This document shows positions 7,076 through 16,423 of a stretch of DNA of 31,129 nucleotides, piece after piece (position 1 is the stretch's first letter; the number at the start of each line of letters is the position of its first letter). The translations under genes were made by a program, and so were the position numbers. The notes beneath the pieces were generated by a model that saw nothing but the letters and a program-made list of their open reading frames with translations, was not told the origin of the DNA and did not search any database. This DNA comes from Streptomyces sp. NRRL S-31 (GTDB lineage: Bacteria; Actinomycetota; Actinomycetes; Streptomycetales; Streptomycetaceae). The DNA is taken from NCBI RefSeq assembly GCF_000718775.1, contig NZ_JOCB01000114.1, forward strand, positions 1 to 31,129. The letters are read 5' to 3'.

Positions 7076-8566
7076 TCAGGGCGTCGCGACCGGTGTGGTG
7101 GGCGCGTACTCGAACCAGTCGAAGGCCGCGCGGCCCTCGGTGACGTACATGCCGATGACACGGCCGGTGAAGCCGGCGGCCACCTGGGTGGAGAGATAGC
7201 GGCCGTCGAGCTCGGCGAGCCGGACGGTCCCCTCGGCGGTACCGGCGGAGAAGACGAGCAGATCGGGGCCGGGCCGCCGCGGTCCCGGCCGCCGCGTCGC
7301 GCGGATCTCCAGGGACAGGGTGACCGGACCGGCCGGCAGAGGCTGTTCGGCGACGCGCTGCCGCAGCGGGCCGATCCGCGCGATCACGGCCACCGAGCCC
7401 CCGTCCACCTCCAGGTCGTAGTGGTGGTCCTCGTCCAGGCGCACGGACAGCCCGGCCCGCCCCGCACCGGGCTCCAGCAGCGCCGCGACCCGGCAGTCGT
7501 GGTGCTGCTGGCGGCGGCCGACGAAGGTGTGCCCGGGCCGGTCGAGGCTGTCCCCGGTGGCGGTCAGGACGAGCCGGCCGGGCCGTTCGGTCAGCGACCA
7601 GCAGCCGTCGGGCCTGCGCCGCGGGGATATCCAGTGCGGCGCGAGCAACGGAGCGGTGAAGTCGTCCCGGGCGGGCGGCTGTTCGACGGGCGCCCAGGCG
7701 GCGGGAGCCGGGTGCCGCTCCCGTACCGGGCCCACCCGGGGCCAGCCGTCGGCCCACTCCACCGGCACCAGGAAGGTCTCCCGGCCGAGGACGTGGAACT
7801 CCGGGAACCAGCCCCGGGGCCGGGTACCGAGCAGCACCATCCACCAGGAGCCGTCGGCCGCCTCGACCAGGTCGCCGTGACCGGTGCACTGCACGGGAAG
7901 GTCGGTGCCGCGGTGGGTGAGCAGCGGGTTGCCGGGGGCGGGTTCCCAGGGACCGCGCGGCGAACGGGCGCGGGCGGCCGAGACACCGTGCCCCAGCGCC
8001 GTGCCGCCCTCGGCCAGCAGCAGGTACCACCAGTCGCCGATCCGGTACAGGTGCGGGGCCTCCGGGTCCCGCAGCCCGGTGCCGGACCACATCGGCAGCG
8101 GGCCCTCCAGCACCCGGCCGGTGCGCGGATCGATCCGGGCGACGGTGACCCCGGCCATGGCGCACCAGCAGTTGCCGTCGTCGTCCCACGCCAGGTCGGG
8201 GTCGATGCCGGGCAGGTCGATCCGGACCGGGTCGGACCAGGGGCCCTCGGGCCGGTCGGCGGTGACCAGGAAGGTGCCGCCGGCGCCCGCGACGGTGGTG
8301 ACGACGTGGAAGCGCCCGTCGTGGTGGCGGATCGTCGGCGCGTAGACGCCCCCGGACGCCGGTACGTCGTCGGGCAGCGCCAACTGCCCGGGCCGGTCGA
8401 GGACGTTGCCGATCTGGCGCCAGTGCACCAGGTCCCGGCTGTGGAACAGCGGGACGCCGGGGAAGTACTCGAAGCTGGAACACACCAGGTAGTAGTCGTC
8501 CCCGGCCCGGCACACGCTGGGATCGGGGTGGAAGCCGGGGATGACGGGATTGTCGTAGGTCCGCAC
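7076..8566 (-). CDS. Glycoside hydrolase family 43 (beta-xylosidase-type)
   Basis: This 496-residue enzyme has an N-terminal five-bladed beta-propeller of family GH43 (residues 1-310) and a C-terminal beta-sandwich of the beta-xylosidase type (about 330-490). Expected catalytic residues are visible: the base Asp15 in NPVIPGFHPDPSV, the pKa-modulating Asp122 in GIDPDLAWDDDG and the general acid Glu169 in RDPEAPHLY. Enzymes of this architecture release xylose or arabinose from small xylan-derived oligosaccharides. There is no signal peptide, so it should act in the cytoplasm on imported oligosaccharides. The GTG start has CAGGGGGC six bases upstream. Palindromes ~20-50 bases before the start suggest control by a sugar-responsive repressor. 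No transporter gene is adjacent. The exact substrate cannot be told from sequence. Confidence 0.93.
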   Translation of the reverse strand: MRTYDNPVIPGFHPDPSVCRAGDDYYLVCSSFEYFPGVPLFHSRDLVHWRQIGNVLDRPGQLALPDDVPASGGVYAPTIRHHDGRFHVVTTVAGAGGTFLVTADRPEGPWSDPVRIDLPGIDPDLAWDDDGNCWCAMAGVTVARIDPRTGRVLEGPLPMWSGTGLRDPEAPHLYRIGDWWYLLLAEGGTALGHGVSAARARSPRGPWEPAPGNPLLTHRGTDLPVQCTGHGDLVEAADGSWWMVLLGTRPRGWFPEFHVLGRETFLVPVEWADGWPRVGPVRERHPAPAAWAPVEQPPARDDFTAPLLAPHWISPRRRPDGCWSLTERPGRLVLTATGDSLDRPGHTFVGRRQQHHDCRVAALLEPGAGRAGLSVRLDEDHHYDLEVDGGSVAVIARIGPLRQRVAEQPLPAGPVTLSLEIRATRRPGPRRPGPDLLVFSAGTAEGTVRLAELDGRYLSTQVAAGFTGRVIGMYVTEGRAAFDWFEYAPTTPVATP

Positions 8567-8584
8567 GCTCGCCCCCTGAGGCGC

Positions 8585-8614
8585 TCGAAAGATTCGACTG
8601 AAGGGCCGAATCTT
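8585..8614. promoter_or_regulatory. Operator-like inverted repeats upstream of GH43
   Basis: TCGAA-AGA-TTCGA (8585-8597) is a short dyad resembling a degenerate CGAAA-N-TTTCG xylan operator. It overlaps a longer inverted repeat, AAGATTCG (8589-8596) and CGAATCTT (8607-8614). Both lie 19-48 bases upstream of the GH43 start codon, so a bound repressor would block transcription. The identity of the regulator is inferred. Confidence 0.5.
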
Positions 8615-8772
8615 ACTGCCGACGGGGGGCCGACGGGCGGTCCGGAGCGCGGGTGCCGGCCGCCCGGCTGGTCGAATCGCCGGTGCGGGAGTGGGATGGA
8701 GTGAGGGAGGACCTGCACGCGGGCGCGCCTGGGGCCGGCACCCCGCCGGTGCCCGTGCGGAACGGTGGAGTC

Positions 8773-9303
8773 ATGTCCAAGCACGACACCTCGGCGGTGG
8801 CCCGGGTGGTGGTCGGTGTGAGCGGCTCCCTGGGCAGCGTCACGGCCTTGCGGCGGGCCACCGTGCTGGCCCGCCGGCTGGGAGCGGAGCTGTGGCCGGT
8901 GCTGGCCTGGGAGCCGCCGGGCGGTGACTCCGCCGCGCGCCGCTCCCCCGCCGCCGGCGTGCCGGCGCAGGAGTGGCAGCGGCTGGCCAAGCAGCGGCTG
9001 GCCGCGGTACTGGACGAGATCTTCGGCGCGGCGCCGCCCGGGGTGCCGATGCGTCCCGTCGTGGTGCGCGGCGCCCCCGGCCGGGCGCTCATAAAAATCG
9101 CGGACCGGGAGAGCGACGTCCTGGTCGTGGGCGCGGGACGGCGCGGGCTCCGGCGCGCCTTCTCGGGCCGGGTCTCCCGGCACTGTCTGGCCCACGCGGT
9201 CTGTCCGGTCCTGGCGGTGCCGCCGTCCCCGCTCCAGTCCGACCTGCTGTCCGTCCACCGGCGCAACACGTGGCACCTGCGCATCGACACCCGCGACCTG
9301 TGA
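8773..9303 (+). CDS. Universal stress protein (UspA) family
   Basis: This single-domain Usp protein has 176 residues. The opening VARVVVGVSGSLGSVTALRRATVLARRLGAELWPVLAW gives the first strand and helix, and DVLVVGAG...RVSRHCLAHAVCPVLAVP gives the C-terminal strand. Stress-protein domains bind ATP or act as dimeric scaffolds during hypoxia, dormancy or other stress. The nucleotide loop, normally G-x2-G-x9-G-S/T, reads GAGRRGLRRAFSGRVS: the second glycine and the serine after the last glycine are arginines, so ATP binding is doubtful. A ~20-residue tail follows the domain. The ATG at 8773 is preceded by GGTGGAG, though the spacing is tight; a GTG at 8755 is an alternative. Confidence 0.88.
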   Translation: MSKHDTSAVARVVVGVSGSLGSVTALRRATVLARRLGAELWPVLAWEPPGGDSAARRSPAAGVPAQEWQRLAKQRLAAVLDEIFGAAPPGVPMRPVVVRGAPGRALIKIADRESDVLVVGAGRRGLRRAFSGRVSRHCLAHAVCPVLAVPPSPLQSDLLSVHRRNTWHLRIDTRDL

Positions 9304-9463
9304 ACGGCCCCGCCCCGGCGGAGCGCACCACGGTTCCGGGCCCCCGGAACCGCCCGCACCCCGCCCGCTCCGGCGTTCTGGTGCCGTCAAGAACCGGCCC
9401 CCGGTCGTCAGGGCGCCGTCAAGGGCGGGCGGAGGGGGCCGTAGGCGGTCTACCGTTTTTCCC

Positions 9464-10021
9464 ATGGAGCACCGTGACGACACCCGCCCCCATGTGACCG
9501 GCTCGTACCCGTCCGGCACCGAGACCGTGGCCTATGACCGCGGCTGGGCCGGGGAGGCGCGCGGCGCGGTGCGCTGCGCCGCCGCGCTGTTCGGGCTGCT
9601 GCTGTGCTTCGACCGGGCGGCCGGCTCACTGACCTGGTGGCGCGGTGCCCTGTGGCTTCTGCTGGCCGTGCTGCTCTTCCTCGTGCTGTGCCCGGCGCGT
9701 GTGTCTGCGGGGCCGGGCTGGCTGGCCGGCCGCCGCCCGCTGCGCACCCGCCGGGTCCGCACCGATCTGCTGGTCGCGGTGCGCCCGGTGGACGGGGTCA
9801 GCCGGCGCCTGGTGCTGCGTGACGCCCTGGACCACCGGGTGGAGATCGACCCCGAGGTGCTGGTCCGCAATCCGGACCTGTGGTACCGGCTCGCCGAGGA
9901 CGCCCGCCGTGCCGAGGCGGCCGGCTTCCTGCTGTCCGGCACGACCGAACTGCACCGCCTGGCCCGCCGTCTAGACCGGGAGACGGCACTCGGCGTCTTC
10001 CGGGCGTCCGGCATGGAGTGA
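9464..10021 (+). CDS. Hypothetical membrane protein, 185 aa
   Basis: I do not recognise this family by name. A short hydrophilic N-terminus is followed by two hydrophobic segments (about residues 35-50, AVRCAAALFGLLLCF, and 59-76, WRGALWLLLAVLLFLVLC). A soluble C-terminal domain then includes RRVRTDLLVAVRPVDGVSRRLVLRDALDHRVEIDPEVLVRNPDLWYRL and a helical tail. The C-terminal part resembles a small beta-rich domain of the PH type, but that is only an impression. The gene appears leaderless: a TCTACCGT-like -10 lies about 15 bases before the ATG with no ribosome binding site. Codon bias is fully typical. Confidence 0.8.
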   Translation: MEHRDDTRPHVTGSYPSGTETVAYDRGWAGEARGAVRCAAALFGLLLCFDRAAGSLTWWRGALWLLLAVLLFLVLCPARVSAGPGWLAGRRPLRTRRVRTDLLVAVRPVDGVSRRLVLRDALDHRVEIDPEVLVRNPDLWYRLAEDARRAEAAGFLLSGTTELHRLARRLDRETALGVFRASGME

Positions 10022-10361
10022 CCGGCTCGCCGGTGCACCCGCCCCCGCGTCCTCCGGGCGCGGGCACCGGGACCCGCAGGACGCGGCGGAGCACACCGGT
10101 CGCGGGCCGTGACACTGAGTGGCCGTCACCGTCCGAGCGCCCCGTCACCCTTCCTCCCTCACCCGTTCGGCCCCGCCCCCGGACCACCTCCCCTGCCTCG
10201 CCCTCTTCGTGCGCCCCCTCCACCGCGGCGGCCATTCTTAACGCAAGCTTGACGCCTACGGCCCCTTGATCCATGGGCCCCGACATAACGCTCCGCTTAC
10301 GCTGGTGCCGCCGTCCGCGTGATGGCCGGAAAGAGCTGAGCCGCACGTCAGGAGCACGCCG
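10022..10361. other. Intergenic region upstream of the APC permease
   Basis: The first part carries a bulged hairpin, CCGGTG-CA-CCCGC against GCGGG-CACCGG (10030-10070), a likely terminator for the preceding membrane-protein gene. A pyrimidine-rich stretch follows (about 10140-10210). Near the permease gene there is a TTGACG at 10249-10254 that could be a -35 element, but no well-spaced -10 is clear. I saw no match to a potassium or c-di-AMP (ydaO) riboswitch. Confidence 0.5.
10030..10070 (+). terminator. Bulged GC-rich hairpin after the 185-aa membrane protein
   Basis: CCGGTG (10030-10035) pairs with CACCGG (10065-10070), and CCCGC (10038-10042) pairs with GCGGG (10060-10064), leaving a two-base CA bulge. 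It begins 9 bases after the stop codon. Confidence 0.5.
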
Positions 10362-12320
10362 ATGGCGACGACCGAGCGCCCTCCCAGTACCAGCCGCCTG
10401 CGCGCCTGGATGCTGGAGGGCCTGTCCGACATGGGCAAGAGCGGTGGCCTGACCGGACCGCACGCGGAGCCGGAGCCCCCGCAGCACGGACAGCGCTGGT
10501 GGCGCGTGATGTGCCTGACGGGTGTCGACTACTTCTCCACCCTCGGCTACCAGCCCGGCATCGCGGCCCTGGCGGCCGGTCTGCTGTCACCGATCGCGAC
10601 GCTCGTGCTCGTCGTCGTGACCCTGGCCGGTGCCCTGCCCGTCTACCGCCGGGTGGCCGAGGAGAGCCCGCACGGCGAGGGTTCCATCGCGATGCTGGAG
10701 CGACTGCTGTCGTTCTGGCAGGGCAAGCTCTTCGTCCTCACCCTGCTGGGTTTCGCGGCGACCGACTTCCTGATCACCATCACGCTCTCGGCGGCCGACG
10801 CCTCCACCCACCTGGTGGAGAACCCGCACCTCACCAGCTCCCTGCACGGCCACCAGATGGTGATCACCCTCTTCCTGGTGGCCCTGCTCGGCGCGGTGTT
10901 CCTCAAGGGCTTCCTGGAGGCGATCGGGGTCGCGGTCGCCCTCGTCGGCGTCTACCTGGCGCTCAATCTGGTCGTCGTGATCACCGGCCTCTGGCACGTC
11001 GTCACCGCCGGGCAGGTGGTCACCGACTGGACCACCGCCCTGACCGCGCAGCACGGGAACGTCTTCGTGATGATCGGCGTCGCGCTGATCGTCTTCCCGA
11101 AACTCGCCCTCGGTCTGTCCGGCTTCGAGACCGGCGTCGCCGTCATGCCGCACGTCCAGGGCGACCAGGGCGACACCGAGGAGCGGCCCGCCGGCCGGAT
11201 CAGGGACACCAAGAAGCTCCTGACCACCGCCGCGCTGATCATGAGCTGCTTCCTGATCGCCACCAGCTTCATCACCACGCTGCTGATCCCGGAGAAGGAG
11301 TTCAAGCCGGGCGGCCAGGCCAACGGCCGCGCGCTCGCCTACCTCGCGCACGAGTACCTGGGCAGCGGCTTCGGCACGGTGTACGACGTCTCGACCATCG
11401 CCATCCTGTGGTTCGCGGGCGCCTCCGCCATGGCGGGCCTGCTCAACCTGATGCCGCGTTACCTGCCCCGCTACGGCATGGCCCCGCACTGGGCGCGGGC
11501 GGTGCGTCCGATGGTCATGGTCTTCACGCTGATCGCCTTCCTGGTGACCTGGATCTTCGACGCCAACGTCGACAAGCAGGGCAGCGCCTACGCCACCGGT
11601 GTGCTGGTGCTGATCAGCTCGGCCGCGATCGCCGTGACCATCGCCGCGCGCAAGGCGGAGCAGCGCGGCTGGACCCTCGCGTTCGGGGCGATAGCGGCGG
11701 TCTTCCTCTACACGACCGTGGTGAACGTCATCGAGCGCCCGGACGGCGTGAAGATCGGTGCCTGCTTCATCGCGGGCATCATCCTCGTCTCGCTGCTGTC
11801 CCGGCTGGCCCGCGCCTTCGAGCTGCGGGTGACGAGTGTGACGCTCGATCCGATGGCGGAACGTTTCATCCGGGACATGGCGAGCCGGAAGATGCGGTTC
11901 ATCGCCAACCAGCCGGGCCACCGGGACAAGGCGGAGTACCGCGACAAGATCGAGCAGATCCGCGCCGACAACGACATGCCGGAGCAGGAGGACTTCGTCT
12001 TCGTCGAGGTCACGGTCACCGACCCCTCGGAGTTCGAGGCGGGGCTGACCGTGTGCGGCGAGGTGCTGCACGGCCGCTACCGGGTGCTCACGCTGGAGTC
12101 CGCGTCGATCCCGAACGCCCTCGCCGCGCTGCTGCTGCACGTCCGTGACGTCACGGGCTGCACCCCGCACATCTACTTCGAGTGGACCGAGGGCAGTCCG
12201 TTCGCCAACTTCCTCCGCTTCTTCCTCTTCGGGCAGGGCGAGGTCGCCCCGGTCACCCGTGAGGTGCTGCGCGAGGCGGAGCCGGACCGGTCCCGCCGGC
12301 CGCGGGTGCACACCGGCTGA
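10362..12320 (+). CDS. APC-superfamily permease, 652 aa
   Basis: This large transporter belongs to the amino acid-polyamine-organocation superfamily. After a hydrophilic ~45-residue N-terminus, [20 protein letters not shown] matches the first, unwound substrate-binding helix of APC proteins. About 12 membrane helices run to roughly residue 470. [20 protein letters not shown] is the usual sixth-helix region. The last ~170 residues are a cytoplasmic domain ([36 protein letters not shown], then an aromatic-rich end). The size and soluble tail recall KUP/KimA-type potassium permeases more than ordinary amino acid carriers, but the substrate cannot be fixed from sequence. The ATG has CAGGAG about 8 bases upstream. 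It appears to be a single-gene unit. Confidence 0.85.
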   Translation: MATTERPPSTSRLRAWMLEGLSDMGKSGGLTGPHAEPEPPQHGQRWWRVMCLTGVDYFSTLGYQPGIAALAAGLLSPIATLVLVVVTLAGALPVYRRVAEESPHGEGSIAMLERLLSFWQGKLFVLTLLGFAATDFLITITLSAADASTHLVENPHLTSSLHGHQMVITLFLVALLGAVFLKGFLEAIGVAVALVGVYLALNLVVVITGLWHVVTAGQVVTDWTTALTAQHGNVFVMIGVALIVFPKLALGLSGFETGVAVMPHVQGDQGDTEERPAGRIRDTKKLLTTAALIMSCFLIATSFITTLLIPEKEFKPGGQANGRALAYLAHEYLGSGFGTVYDVSTIAILWFAGASAMAGLLNLMPRYLPRYGMAPHWARAVRPMVMVFTLIAFLVTWIFDANVDKQGSAYATGVLVLISSAAIAVTIAARKAEQRGWTLAFGAIAAVFLYTTVVNVIERPDGVKIGACFIAGIILVSLLSRLARAFELRVTSVTLDPMAERFIRDMASRKMRFIANQPGHRDKAEYRDKIEQIRADNDMPEQEDFVFVEVTVTDPSEFEAGLTVCGEVLHGRYRVLTLESASIPNALAALLLHVRDVTGCTPHIYFEWTEGSPFANFLRFFLFGQGEVAPVTREVLREAEPDRSRRPRVHTG

Positions 12321-12448
12321 GCGCGGGCACCGGTACGGCGGCCACGCCACCGCAGGCGCGGTCCGCCCCCGCCGGCGTCCTGTCGCGTTGTCCCCGGCGG
12401 GCGGCCCCAGGTCCACGGTGCCCCGCGCTTGGCCCTATCGTGACCGGC

Positions 12449-12838
12449 ATGCAGTCCTACACGATCGGCCAGGCCGCGCGGCTGCTCGGCGTCAGCCCGG
12501 ACACCGCCCGCCGCTGGGCCGACGCCGGCCGGGTGAGCACCCACCGCGACGATTCCGGGCGACGGCTCATCGACGGCAGGGACCTCGCCGCGTTCTCGGT
12601 CGAACTGGCCAAGGGCGGCGACGAGGAGACCTCGCACACCTCCGTCCGCAACGCCTTCCCCGGCATCGTCACCGCGATCAAACTCGGCGACGTCGCCGCC
12701 CAGGTGGAGATCCAGGCGGGCCCGCACCGGCTCGTCTCGCTGCTGACCCGGGAGGCCGTGGAGGAACTGGGCCTGGAGGTCGGCATGGAGGCCACCGCGC
12801 GCGTGAAGTCCACGAACGTGCACGTCGACCGCGTCTGA
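12449..12838 (+). CDS. HTH-Mop fusion: candidate molybdate-responsive regulator
   Basis: This 129-residue protein fuses a MerR/excisionase-type helix-turn-helix (about 1-50; SYTIGQAARLLGVSPDTARRW and RVSTHRDDSGRRLIDGRDLA) to a molybdopterin/TOBE (Mop) domain (about 61-127; SVRNAFPGIVTAIKLGDVAAQVEI, EAVEELGLEVGMEATARVKSTNV). Mop domains bind molybdate or tungstate oxyanions, so the protein probably senses molybdate and binds DNA, as ModE does with a different DNA-binding fold. It lies upstream of modABC on the same strand, separated by a ~680-bp gap. The ATG at 12449 sits about 10 bases after a TATCGT -10, suggesting a leaderless mRNA; the in-frame GTG at 12440 would overlap that box. Role as regulator of the mod genes is inferred. 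Confidence 0.9.
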   Translation: MQSYTIGQAARLLGVSPDTARRWADAGRVSTHRDDSGRRLIDGRDLAAFSVELAKGGDEETSHTSVRNAFPGIVTAIKLGDVAAQVEIQAGPHRLVSLLTREAVEELGLEVGMEATARVKSTNVHVDRV

Positions 12839-12863
12839 CCCGCCCCGTCACCGGCCCCGGGCC

Positions 12864-12917
12864 GGTGGGCGCCCGGGGCCGGTGGGCGCCCGGGGCCGGT
12901 GGGCGCCCGGGGCCGGT
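12864..12917. repeat. 17-bp tandem repeat, about 3 copies
   Basis: The unit GGTGGGCGCCCGGGGCC starts at 12864, 12881 and 12898, with a fourth partial copy at 12915. Each unit contains the palindrome GGGCGCCC, so the RNA could fold into several GC hairpins and serve as the terminator of the HTH-Mop gene, whose stop codon is 26 bases upstream. Confidence 0.85.
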
Positions 12918-12982
12918 GAGCGAGGGCCCGTTCGACCCGGCCACCCCGGCCGACGCCGTACGGGACGTAACGGGCATGCGGT

Positions 12983-13369
12983 TCATCGCACTGCCGCCGA
13001 CGCGTGACAGGGCGTGGCCGGCGCCGGACCGGCGCCGCCGTACCCGCCGTCCACCCGGATCGCCGTGATCCCGCTGATGTGCAGGCCCCCGCACCGGTCC
13101 TGCGGGAGCACCGGCCGGGGTCCGGCCCCGTCCGGCGGGACGCCGTCGGCGGTGTCGTACGTCCGTGACCCCGCGAACCGGTGGTGCCGGATGCCGCTGG
13201 TCGCCCACACGACGCTGACGTCCGCCCGGCGCCGCGGCCGGCACGGCAGGCCGGGCACGGTCAGCCGGGCGGGTCGTACCAGATCGCCGGTCAGGGCCGG
13301 TTACGCGAGCGTCACCGTCGACCACCTCCCGCTGGACCGCCCGCCCCGGCATTCCGTACAAGCGCACAT
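12983..13369 (-). pseudogene. Broken reading frame, unrecognised
   Basis: On the minus strand an ATG at 13369, with GGAG about 7 bases upstream, opens a frame (MCACTECRGG...STVTLA). It meets TAA at 13301-13303 after 22 codons, then continues in the same frame for about 106 codons to a TGA at 12983-12985. The downstream part (ALTGDLVRPARLTVPGLPC, DVSVVWATSGIRHHRFAG, DRCGGLHISGITAIRVDGG) has about 90% G/C third positions, typical of real Streptomyces genes. I do not recognise the family. Either a nonsense mutation killed a small gene, or the intact protein starts inside at GTG 13258 (91 residues) without a visible ribosome binding site. It converges on the HTH-Mop gene. Confidence 0.4.
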
Positions 13370-13417
13370 GCAAGCTCCAAGTCACGGGTGTGCGGCTCAT
13401 GCGATGCGACAGAAGAC

Positions 13418-13460
13418 TTACAGCTGGCAGATGCGGCATTATCATCGGCGCACGGCCGAT
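13418..13460 (+). promoter_or_regulatory. Candidate modA promoter with overlapping dyad
   Basis: TTACAG (13418-13423), a 16-bp spacer and TATCAT (13440-13445) form a reasonable -35/-10 pair about 70 bases before modA. An inverted repeat ATCGGC-GCACG-GCCGAT (13444-13460) overlaps the end of the -10 and the expected transcription start, where a repressor such as the HTH-Mop protein could act. Both assignments are inference from pattern and position. Confidence 0.45.
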
Positions 13461-13517
13461 ACCCGGCCGCGCCAGAGCACGACAGCCGTTCCACCGGACC
13501 CGAGGAGTAGATCCGTG

Positions 13518-14342
13518 ATGACCCGTTCCGTGCGCCGGACCCGGCGGACGCTGAAGCTGGCCGGTGCGGGAGCCGCCGTCCTGCTGGCCCTCAGCGCCTG
13601 CTCCTCCTCGTCGGACGCGAAGGGGAAGGAGTCCGGCCCGTCGGACGAGCCGGCCTCCCGGAAGCTGTCGGGCACGGTCACCGTGTTCGCGGCGGCCTCC
13701 CTGAAGGAGAGTTTCACGGCCCTGGGCAAGCGGTTCGAGGACCAGCACCCCGGCACCGAGGTCAGCTTCAACTTCGGCGGCAGTGACACCCTCGCCGCCA
13801 GCATCACCGGCGGCGCCCCGGCGGACGTCTTCGCCGCCGCCAGCCCCAGGACGATGAAGATCGTGACGGACAAGGGCGACGTGACCGGCACCCCGGCCAT
13901 CTTCGTCCGCAACCAGCTGGAGATCGCCACCTTGCCGGGCAACCCCGGCAGGGTGACCTCCCTGAAGGACCTCACCAAGTCCGGCCTGAAGGTCGTCCTG
14001 TGCGACGAGACCGTGCCCTGCGGCGCCGCCGCGCAAAAGGCCCTGGACGCCGCCGGGCTCAAGCTCACCCCGGTCTCCTACGAACAGGACGTCAAGTCGG
14101 CGCTGAACAAGGTGCGGCTGAAGGAGGCGGACGCCGCCGTCGTCTACAAGACCGATGTGAAGGCCGCCGGCGGCGCGGTGGAGGGCGTGGAGTTCCCCGA
14201 GTCCGCCGACGCCGTCAACGACTACCCGATCGCGCTGCTGAAGGACGCGCCGAACGCCGGGGCCGCCCGGGCGTTCATCGCCCTGGTACGTTCCGCCGAG
14301 GGCCGGAAGGTGCTGGGCGAGGCCGGGTTCCTCAAGCCGTGA
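13518..14342 (+). CDS. modA: ModA, molybdate-binding lipoprotein
   Basis: This 274-residue substrate-binding protein belongs to the molybdate ABC transporter. Its N-terminus has twin basic residues, a hydrophobic core and the lipobox LSAC (residues 25-28), so it should be lipid-anchored outside the membrane. The mature part starts with GTVTVFAAASLKESFTALGKRFE and contains FNFGGSDTLAASITGGAPADVFAAAS, the classic ModA ligand loops whose Ser residues bind the oxyanion. LCDETVPCGAAAQKAL and ADAAVVYKTDV complete the family pattern. The ATG at 13518 is preceded by GAGGAG at 10 bases; a GTG three bases earlier at 13515 has even better spacing. Its stop codon overlaps the modB start (GTGA), so the genes are translationally coupled. 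Confidence 0.95.
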   Translation: MTRSVRRTRRTLKLAGAGAAVLLALSACSSSSDAKGKESGPSDEPASRKLSGTVTVFAAASLKESFTALGKRFEDQHPGTEVSFNFGGSDTLAASITGGAPADVFAAASPRTMKIVTDKGDVTGTPAIFVRNQLEIATLPGNPGRVTSLKDLTKSGLKVVLCDETVPCGAAAQKALDAAGLKLTPVSYEQDVKSALNKVRLKEADAAVVYKTDVKAAGGAVEGVEFPESADAVNDYPIALLKDAPNAGAARAFIALVRSAEGRKVLGEAGFLKP

Positions 14343-15192
14343 CCTCGCTCGACGAGCCCGGCGCCGCGGCCGGCCCCCGCACGGGCCGGCCGCGGCGCCG
14401 CCTGCGCGCGGGGAGCCGGGGCGGGGTGCCGCTGCCGCTGCTGCTGCCCGGCCTGCTGGCGCTGGCGTTCCTGCTGCTGCCGCTGCTCGCGCTGCTCGTC
14501 CGCGCCCCGTGGCGCGGCCTGCCGGAGCAGCTGACCAGCGCCGAGGTGTGGCAGGCGCTCCAGCTGTCGCTGGTCAGCGCCACCGCGGCGACCGCCGTCA
14601 GCCTCGTCCTCGGGGTGCCGCTGGCGTGGCTGCTGGCGCGCACCGAGTTCCCCGGCCGCGGTCTGGTCCGCGCCCTGGTCACGCTGCCGCTCGTGCTCCC
14701 GCCGGTCGTCGGCGGTGTGGCGCTGCTCCTCGCCCTGGGCCGCAACGGCGTCATCGGCAAGTGGCTCGACACCTGGTTCGGGATCACCCTGCCGTTCACC
14801 ACCACCGGCGTCGTGATCGCGGAGGCGTTCGTGGCGATGCCGTTCCTGGTGATCAGCGTCGAGGGCACCCTGCGCGCCGCCGACCCGCGCTACGAGGAGG
14901 CGGCCACCACGCTCGGCGCGTCCCGCTTCACCGCGTTCCGGCGGGTCACGCTGCCGCTGATCGCGCCCGGCATCGCGGCCGGCGCGGTGCTGGCCTGGGC
15001 CCGCGCGCTCGGCGAGTTCGGGGCGACGATCACGTTCGCGGGCAACTTCCCCGGCCGCACCCAGACCATGCCCCTGTCGGTCTACCTGGCGTTGCAGAAC
15101 GACCCGGAGGCCGCCATCTCCCTCAGTCTCGTCCTGCTGGCCGTGTCGATCGCGGTGCTGGCCGGGCTCCGGGACCGCTGGATGACCACACC

Positions 15193-15196
<4 letters not shown>
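14339..15196 (+). CDS. modB: ModB, molybdate ABC transporter permease
   Basis: This 285-residue membrane protein is the channel-forming subunit of the molybdate transporter. After a basic N-terminus it has about six hydrophobic helices, beginning with PLPLLLPGLLALAFLLLPLL. The permease signature that docks with the ATPase is seen as EEAATTLGASRFTAFRRVTL followed by PLIAPGIAAGAVLAWARALGEFG. The GTG start overlaps the modA stop by four bases, and the TGA end overlaps the modC ATG, so the three genes form a tight operon. The protein is slightly longer than proteobacterial ModB (about 230) because of its Arg/Gly-rich N-terminal extension. Confidence 0.94.
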
Positions 15197-16395
<1,199 letters not shown>

Positions 16396-16423
16396 CCGCA
16401 CCGGCGCCCTACGGTGGGTGCCC

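Noticed and set aside
6402..8513. 703-residue minus-strand open frame over GH43 and DUF5999
   Set aside because: It is the wrong frame of the GH43 gene on the same strand, Arg/Pro/Gly-rich, and continues antisense through the DUF5999 gene.
10140..10361. c-di-AMP (ydaO-type) riboswitch before the APC permease
   Set aside because: None of the conserved sequence blocks of that riboswitch could be recognised in the leader.
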